Shown in pieces: positions 36,492 to 40,614 of a stretch of DNA of 40,614 nt. Under the pieces are notes generated by a model that was not told the origin of the DNA, ran no database searches, and saw only the letters and a list, made by a program, of their open reading frames with translations. The DNA is from Mesobacillus boroniphilus JCM 21738 (GTDB lineage: Bacteria; Bacillota; Bacilli; Bacillales; Cytobacillaceae), in contig NZ_BAUW01000031.1 of NCBI RefSeq assembly GCF_000517385.1, forward strand, positions 1 to 40,614, given 5' to 3'. Both the position numbers and the translations under genes were made by a program. The stretch's first letter is position 1, and each line of letters opens with the position of its first letter.

Positions 36492-37567
36492 CTGCGAACG
36501 ATTATTAGGATTTTAATTTTTGCCGCAATCTTTTTATTTATTGGTTTATACATGGGATTTAACAAGGAAGATACTGAGGAATTGGTAATTGAACAGAAAT
36601 CTGCCCCTAAAGAAGATGAAACTCTCGACAAGGATGTCGATCAACAAATAATTAGTGAGGGCATTGACCAGCCTGCACAGGGCGTTGGTTCCCTATTAGG
36701 TAAGGATATTGATTCTCTTAAGGCTACATTAGGTGAACCATCCAGGGTTGACCTTTCAGCCTATGGCTTCCATTGGTGGATTTTTAATAACAACCTTGAC
36801 CAATATATCCAGGCTGGTGTCCTGAACGGCAAGGTTGTGACTGCTTACGGAACTGGGCCTTCGGTAAATGTTCAGCCATTTGAAATTGGACAGCCAATCG
36901 AAGAAATTTTTCGATGAACGTGATTGAGCCTGATGTCACATTTGAATACAATGGAAGTTCCTACAAATTCGAGCTTTCTGAGCAGGATATGAACACACGT
37001 CCCATTATTAAAATGGGTAAATACTTTGCTCAGCTTTATATTGACAAGTTCACTAGTTCCGTCTCAAGCATCCGCTATATGGATAAGGAAACAATCGTCA
37101 AGCAGCGTCCCTATGAAATGGTCTACAGGGGAACTCTGATAGAACCTCCTGTATTATCTGAAGGGGATTGGATCAGGATTGAGGCTGGTCTTGAGAAACA
37201 AATCCTTGATATTACAAATGCAATTCGATTAAGGGATGAACTGCCGACTCTGGAGTGGGATGAGAAGACGGCAGAAGTCGCATATGCCCATAGCAAGGAT
37301 ATGGCAATTGAAGACTATTTTTCTCATGAATCTGAAAAATTCGGGGATTTATCGGAAAGGTTAAATGCAGCGGAGATCCTGTACCAAGTGGCTGGGGAAA
37401 ACATCGCAGCTAATTATACAGATGGACCAGCCGTTGTCGAGGGCTGGCTGAATAGTGAATCCCACCGTGAGGCGTTATTGAATGAGGAATTTTCGCATCT
37501 TGGAGTAGGTGTGTATCAAATGCATTATACCCAGAACTTCTTGAAAATGTGGGAGCAACAACAGTAA
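36492..37567 (+). CDS. ylbC: CAP/SCP-domain protein YlbC, one-base frameshift
   Basis: Membrane-anchored or secreted: an N-terminal hydrophobic helix (IIRILIFAAIFLFIGLYMGF), acidic linker, a CAP-associated domain (LLGKDIDSLKATLGEPSRVDLSAYGFHWWIFN...), then a C-terminal CAP domain with AYAHSKDM, FSHESE and GENIA signatures. The frame breaks at 36908-36912: five T where six give PIEEIFSMNVIEPDV. Repaired length is about 358 residues (B. subtilis about 346). The only codon well placed after GGGGGG is CTG 36492; if one T was lost there too, it would be a TTG start. TTG 36441 is the next choice. Confidence 0.85.
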
Positions 37568-37592
37568 TTGCTATTTTAAATTTATACATTAT

Positions 37593-37639
37593 GCAGAGCG
37601 AAGGAGCATGGACCAAGAGGTCATGCTCCTTCGCTCTGC
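37593..37639. terminator. 18-bp perfect hairpin between convergent genes
   Basis: GCAGAGCGAAGGAGCATG (37593-37610) pairs with its complement at 37622-37639, loop of 11. It includes the last codons and stop of the minus-strand gene. T runs are weak on both sides. Confidence 0.75.
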
Positions 37640-37986
37640 TTGATTGCTCTGTTAATTGAAAAGAATCCTTGCTTCCAGTTACCATATAGATGTACGATTT
37701 CCCCTTCATGGAATCGAAGTGGAACTGCCCCTTTCATCAAAGGAGTGACTTTTTTTACGGTTATCTCTTTTAAGCCAGTGTTAACCCTCAACACTGTTAT
37801 ATGATTATACCGATGGTAATAAAACCGCTCTCTGTATTCATTAACCTCTATGATTTTTCCGCTCACGATCGCTTCCTCAGGAATATTCTCCAGTTCGATC
37901 CATTCCTGAAAATTCGTCTGCATTTCTTTTTTCGTCAGCCAATAAAAATAGGCAAGGACAATCGGAATCGCAATTGCTGTAACCAT
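37621..37986 (-). CDS. Membrane-anchored protein, unknown function
   Basis: 121 residues: one N-terminal transmembrane helix (VTAIAIPIVLAYFYWLTKK) and a soluble beta-rich domain (IPEEAIVSGKIIEVNEYRERFYYHRYNHITVLRVNTG, then FHEGEIVHLYGNWKQGFFSINRAI). The latter has the look of a small OB- or SH3-like barrel, which is only an impression. I do not recognise a family. It follows the thioesterase gene by 11 bases on the same strand, so they probably form an operon. Confidence 0.65.
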   Translation of the reverse strand: MVTAIAIPIVLAYFYWLTKKEMQTNFQEWIELENIPEEAIVSGKIIEVNEYRERFYYHRYNHITVLRVNTGLKEITVKKVTPLMKGAVPLRFHEGEIVHLYGNWKQGFFSINRAIKQSEGA

Positions 37987-37997
37987 TCATGATCACC

Positions 37998-38489
37998 TTA
38001 TTTATGCTGTTTTTTTACAACGAAGAAGCTTCCGGAAGAGTGAGCAATCTTTCTGCCATCGGACCTGAAAACATCCGCTTCAAGGACAACAGTGCTTCTT
38101 CCTTTATGAATCAGCTTAGCTTTACACTGAAGATTGTCGCCGATCCCTGGCGCAAGATAATGGATGTTAATCTGTGACGTGACAGCAGCATAACCTTCTG
38201 GCAGCAGCTTATTCGCAAGTGTTCCCATCGCGGTGTCGAGTATCGTGGCAGTAAATCCGCCATGGACTATGCCCAGGGTATTGTCGAGAACCTTTGTGAT
38301 TGGAATATCGATTTCGCAAGTTTCATGGTCGAGTCTCCTATCCATATGGAGAAGGCCGTCGATATAGGTACTGTTTTTCCCGCTCAGTTTATTTTTAACC
38401 CCTGATAGCACCGTTTTGAGGTCTTCAAGTTCCTGCTCGCCTGATAACGAGATGCATTCATCTAAAAGCTGTTGTAATTCTTTTTCCAC
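37998..38489 (-). CDS. PaaI-type hotdog thioesterase
   Basis: 163 residues, hotdog fold. The active-site signature is NTLGIVHGGFTATILDTAMGTLAN (HGG plus a later Asp), followed by the beta strands SQINIHYLAPGIGDNLQCKAKLIHKGRSTVVLEADVF. It likely cleaves an acyl-CoA thioester; the substrate cannot be read. Start GTG 38489, after AGAGGT at a somewhat long distance. An N-terminal helical stretch of about 45 residues precedes the domain. Confidence 0.87.
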   Translation of the reverse strand: MEKELQQLLDECISLSGEQELEDLKTVLSGVKNKLSGKNSTYIDGLLHMDRRLDHETCEIDIPITKVLDNTLGIVHGGFTATILDTAMGTLANKLLPEGYAAVTSQINIHYLAPGIGDNLQCKAKLIHKGRSTVVLEADVFRSDGRKIAHSSGSFFVVKKQHK

Positions 38490-38693
38490 TATACTATTAC
38501 CTCTTTCTGAATGGCTCTGTTCTTATAATTTCAAATCAATATCATTATTGTAAAAAAGCCATCTAATAATCTGTTTTTTATTTTAACACTTCGGCTCTTT
38601 AAAAGCACAAGGTTGACTTCTGAAACCCTTCACCAATAATGATGATTTTCATATGCTATTATAGGCATTTGTTACACTGTGAGGTGAAAAGCT

Positions 38694-39089
38694 ATGGCTA
38701 AAAAGAAACTTCATCCCTCTGTTGAAAAGTTCAAGGAGTTCGTGAAAGCCCACCCTGAGCTCGTGCAGGAAGTCAGGAAGGGGAATACAACCTGGCAGGA
38801 AATGTACGAAGATTGGTACCTGCTTGGTGAGGATGATCCAAAATGGACGAACAAAAGCAATAATGACAAGGAAGAAAAAAGTGAAGAAAAGAAAACTGAT
38901 TGGATAGGGACGATTATGGGTGCTGTTAAAAATATGGATCCCGAACAGGTTCAAGGACAAATCCATAACATAAGCCAGGCACTCGGGGCGATTCAGGGAG
39001 TTCTTTCCCAGTTCCAGGGAAGCAAAGGGGGACAGCAGGCATCTAATAATTCAGGACCTGCACATCCTTTCTCATTCAGGCAGGATTAG
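38694..39089 (+). CDS. ylbD: YlbD family spore coat protein
   Basis: 131 residues (B. subtilis 132). N-terminal KKKLHPSVEKFKEFVKAHPELVQEVRKG and TWQEMYEDWYLLGEDDPKW are family hallmarks; the C-terminus is Gln/Gly/Ser-rich (SQFQGSKGGQQASNNSG). YlbD is listed as a spore coat protein in B. subtilis. GAGGTG precedes the ATG. ylbE follows 13 bases later. Confidence 0.9.
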   Translation: MAKKKLHPSVEKFKEFVKAHPELVQEVRKGNTTWQEMYEDWYLLGEDDPKWTNKSNNDKEEKSEEKKTDWIGTIMGAVKNMDPEQVQGQIHNISQALGAIQGVLSQFQGSKGGQQASNNSGPAHPFSFRQD

Positions 39090-39102
39090 ATGGAGGCAAA
39101 CA

Positions 39103-39342
39103 ATGCGTAAAGATGTGATGGAGCAATTACGAACAAATAAAGAGTTGTTAGAGTTCGTGCGAGCCCAGCCTCATTGGTACAGGAAGCTGAGCAGGGACCC
39201 AAGGGACATTTATTCTGCGCAGATCGCTGCGTTGCACCATTTTGAAAAAACGATTCCGCATAAGGTTCAGAAGTTTTCCAACAATGTCCAGATGGCATCG
39301 ATGATGATGCATATGTTCTCAAGCATGAATTCCCAATCATGA
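39103..39342 (+). CDS. ylbE: YlbE-like protein
   Basis: 79 residues, MRKDVMEQLRTNKELLEFVRAQPHWYRKLSRDPRDI..., of the YlbE-like family; function unknown. It shares a promoter region with ylbD (13-base gap) and ends at a strong hairpin. Confidence 0.9.
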   Translation: MRKDVMEQLRTNKELLEFVRAQPHWYRKLSRDPRDIYSAQIAALHHFEKTIPHKVQKFSNNVQMASMMMHMFSSMNSQS

Positions 39343-39380
39343 CAAAGCTTTCTTCTGAATGAGGAAAGCTTTGTCAGCTT
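39340..39380 (+). terminator. ylbDE terminator
   Basis: TGACAAAGCTTTC (39340-39352) and GAAAGCTTTGTCA (39364-39376), 13-bp stem including the ylbE stop codon, followed by GCTTTT. Confidence 0.85.
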
Positions 39381-39488
39381 TTAGAAGTGGACTAAGCAGG
39401 CATGCCAGGACCTTCAGATGACGCTGGCTGGAAAGTTTAGCTTTTCTGGCAGTTTCATGGTAAAATGGGGTTCGGAGGTGAGCCAGCA

Positions 39489-39932
39489 TTGCTTGCTGTT
39501 ACATCAGAAAGAGTATTATTGTTGGAAGAAGCTGAACAGCTAGTCAGCATGATCTTACAATCTGATATTGCCGAGTATTATCGGGAATGTTTATATAATG
39601 TTAAAAATAATCCGGAGACACAAAGGAAGGTTCGTGAATTTGTGGACATGAAGGAACGCTATGAAGAGGTTCAGCGTTTCGGAAAGTACCATCCTGACTA
39701 TAAAGAAGTCATGGGCAAGATCCGGATTGTAAAAAGAGAGCTGGACATGGATGAGGTTATTGCCGAATTCAAGAAAGCGGAAAATGACTTACAGAGCCTG
39801 CTTGATGAGGTTAGTGTCATCATCGGCAGATCCGTTTCAGAGAGTGTGAAGGTTCCTACCGGAAATCCATTCTTCGAAAGCTCTTGCGGAGGCGGCTGCG
39901 GCAGCGGAGGAAGCTGTGGGTGCTCAGCTTAG
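39489..39932 (+). CDS. ylbF: RNase Y specificity factor YlbF
   Basis: 147 residues (B. subtilis 149), helical, with the com_ylbF core VQRFGKYHPDYKEVMGKIRIVKRELDMDE and a cysteine-rich tail SSCGGGCGSGGSCGCSA. In B. subtilis YlbF, YmcA and YaaT form the Y-complex that carries [4Fe-4S] clusters and helps RNase Y mature operon transcripts; it also affects competence, biofilms and sporulation. Start TTG 39489, six bases after GGAGGTGAG; the earlier in-frame ATG 39465 would place that ribosome site inside the gene. Confidence 0.94.
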   Translation: MLAVTSERVLLLEEAEQLVSMILQSDIAEYYRECLYNVKNNPETQRKVREFVDMKERYEEVQRFGKYHPDYKEVMGKIRIVKRELDMDEVIAEFKKAENDLQSLLDEVSVIIGRSVSESVKVPTGNPFFESSCGGGCGSGGSCGCSA

Positions 39933-39941
39933 ATTAATGAC

Positions 39942-39969
39942 AAAAAGCATGGGAGTCCCATGCTTTTTT
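39942..39969 (+). terminator. ylbF terminator
   Basis: AAAAAGCATGGG (39942-39953), short loop, CCCATGCTTTTT then C. Confidence 0.9.
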
Positions 39970-40033
39970 CTTTTGATTTTAGCTTTGTTTGAGACCATAG
40001 TTGATTTTAGACTGCTTTAAATGGGATTGATTA

Positions 40034-40063
40034 TTGAAAAAACTGGTTTTTGTGTGCTAGACT
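40034..40063 (+). promoter_or_regulatory. Candidate ylbG promoter
   Basis: TTGAAA (40034-40039), 18-bp spacer, TAGACT (40058-40063) preceded by TGC as an extended -10. About 37 bp before the start codon. Confidence 0.4.
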
Positions 40064-40099
40064 AGTACAAAGCAAACGTTTACCGAAGGGGAAAAGAAT

Positions 40100-40375
40100 A
40101 TGATAGGACAGAGGCAGGGAATCATCGTCTGGCTGTATTCATTAAAGCAGGCCAAGATGCTCAGAAGATTTGGAAATGTTCATTTTGTCTCGAAGAAAAT
40201 GAAATATGCAGTGATTTACTGCAATCTCGATGAGGCAAAGGGACTGATGGAAAAAATCAGTTCATATTCGTTTGTTAAAAAGGTGGAACCTTCCTATAAA
40301 CCATTCTTGAAGATGGAATTTGAAAACTCTTCCCCTGATAAGGCAAAAGAATATGATTATAAAATGGGAATATAG
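40100..40375 (+). CDS. ylbG: YlbG, DUF2129/UPF0298 family protein
   Basis: 91 residues (B. subtilis 90), starting [42 protein letters not shown]. It is a small alpha/beta cytoplasmic protein of unknown role. The ribosome site GGGGAAAAG precedes the ATG. Its own terminator follows, so it is a single-gene unit. Confidence 0.93.
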   Translation: MIGQRQGIIVWLYSLKQAKMLRRFGNVHFVSKKMKYAVIYCNLDEAKGLMEKISSYSFVKKVEPSYKPFLKMEFENSSPDKAKEYDYKMGI

Positions 40376-40407
40376 AGACCATGCTGGAAGAATAGCATGA
40401 TCATCAG

Positions 40408-40438
40408 AAAAGGTGAGGGGAATCCTCACCTTTTTTAT
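40408..40438 (+). terminator. ylbG terminator
   Basis: AAAAGGTGAGG (40408-40418), loop GGAAT, CCTCACCTTTT (40424-40434). Confidence 0.92.
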
Positions 40439-40497
40439 TGGTTAGGAAACTATAAAATTTATTTAGTTGTGGATAACTACATGTAGTATTCTTAATC

Positions 40498-40614
40498 TAG
40501 CTCCAGCGCCTAGCCCCTCGAGTCGCTTCGGTCCGCCCAATGAAGTCCAAAGAACGACTTCACTGGTCAGCCCTCCAGCGCTTGTCGGGGCTGAACAAGG
40601 CGCTTGCGCTTTTT
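40498..40614. repeat. Interspersed repeat, copy C
   Basis: Same element as 1-90 and 12281-12453, in the same orientation. Starts CTAGCTCCAGCGCCTAGCCC, has arms TGAAGTC (8-base loop) GACTTCA, then CCCTCCAGCGCTTGTCGGGG and ends GGCGCTTGCGCTTTT. The outer GCGCC and GGCGC are inverted to one another. It runs to the window's end. Confidence 0.8.

Overview
The window is chromosomal DNA of a Bacillaceae species. It resembles the Bacillus/Mesobacillus/Neobacillus group but is not B. subtilis itself. Protein sequence and gene order both follow the B. subtilis stretch pdh - slp - SR1 - speA - yktA/yktB/suhB - ylaF/typA/ylaH/ylaI/ylaJ/ylaK/ylaL/ylaN - ftsW - ctaA to ctaG - ylbB/C/D/E/F/G. Base composition looks moderately AT-rich, Shine-Dalgarno sequences are strong, and TTG starts are common (about 12 of 48 genes). 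The gene calls rest on remembered family sequences and visible motifs; no database search was run.

Layout. 1-411: two repeat elements. One is the end of an interspersed repeat; the other is a 302-bp MITE-like element with matching ends and an 8-bp target duplication. 412-940: AT-rich pdh upstream region. 941-5869: the pyruvate dehydrogenase operon pdhABCD. 6026-9172: slp, a small membrane protein, a polysaccharide-deacetylase-like lipoprotein, DUF1885 and DUF3055 genes, and the SR1 regulatory RNA with its 40-codon SR1P frame. 9213-11858: speA (arginine decarboxylase) and a nitronate monooxygenase. 11968-14997: yktA, yktB, a small unknown gene, suhB and a GNAT acetyltransferase. 15038-19783: ylaF, typA, ylaH, an unknown gene, a 52-bp tandem repeat array, ylaI, a PNPOx-fold protein and ylaJ. 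19975-23812: ylaK (PhoH), ylaL-like, ylaN and ftsW. 23853-31456: heme A synthesis (ctaA, ctaB) and the caa3 oxidase genes ctaC-G. 31621-40375: DUF420, Eis-like acetyltransferase, AI-2E-family permease, a ylbA-position gene, yugN-like, ylbB, ylbC, an unknown gene, a thioesterase, ylbD, ylbE, ylbF and ylbG. 40498-40614: a further copy of the repeat seen at position 1.

Function. The central theme is carbon flow into respiration: pyruvate to acetyl-CoA (pdh), heme O/A synthesis, and a cytochrome c oxidase with its assembly factor. SR1, with three CcpN-like operators and a cre-like site, is the clearest regulatory locus. Housekeeping genes for translation/ribosome stress (typA), iron regulation (ylaN), septal wall synthesis (ftsW) and RNase Y control (ylbF) fill the rest.

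Most unusual features. (1) Nine genes carry eleven single-base losses, each restoring a full-length family protein if one base is added to an existing run. This looks like a sequence-quality problem rather than biology. (2) An exact-period 52-bp tandem array with a 104-bp super-period. (3) The MITE with intact target duplication. (4) pycA, which separates ftsW and ctaA in B. subtilis, is missing from that place. I found no clearly new multi-gene system.
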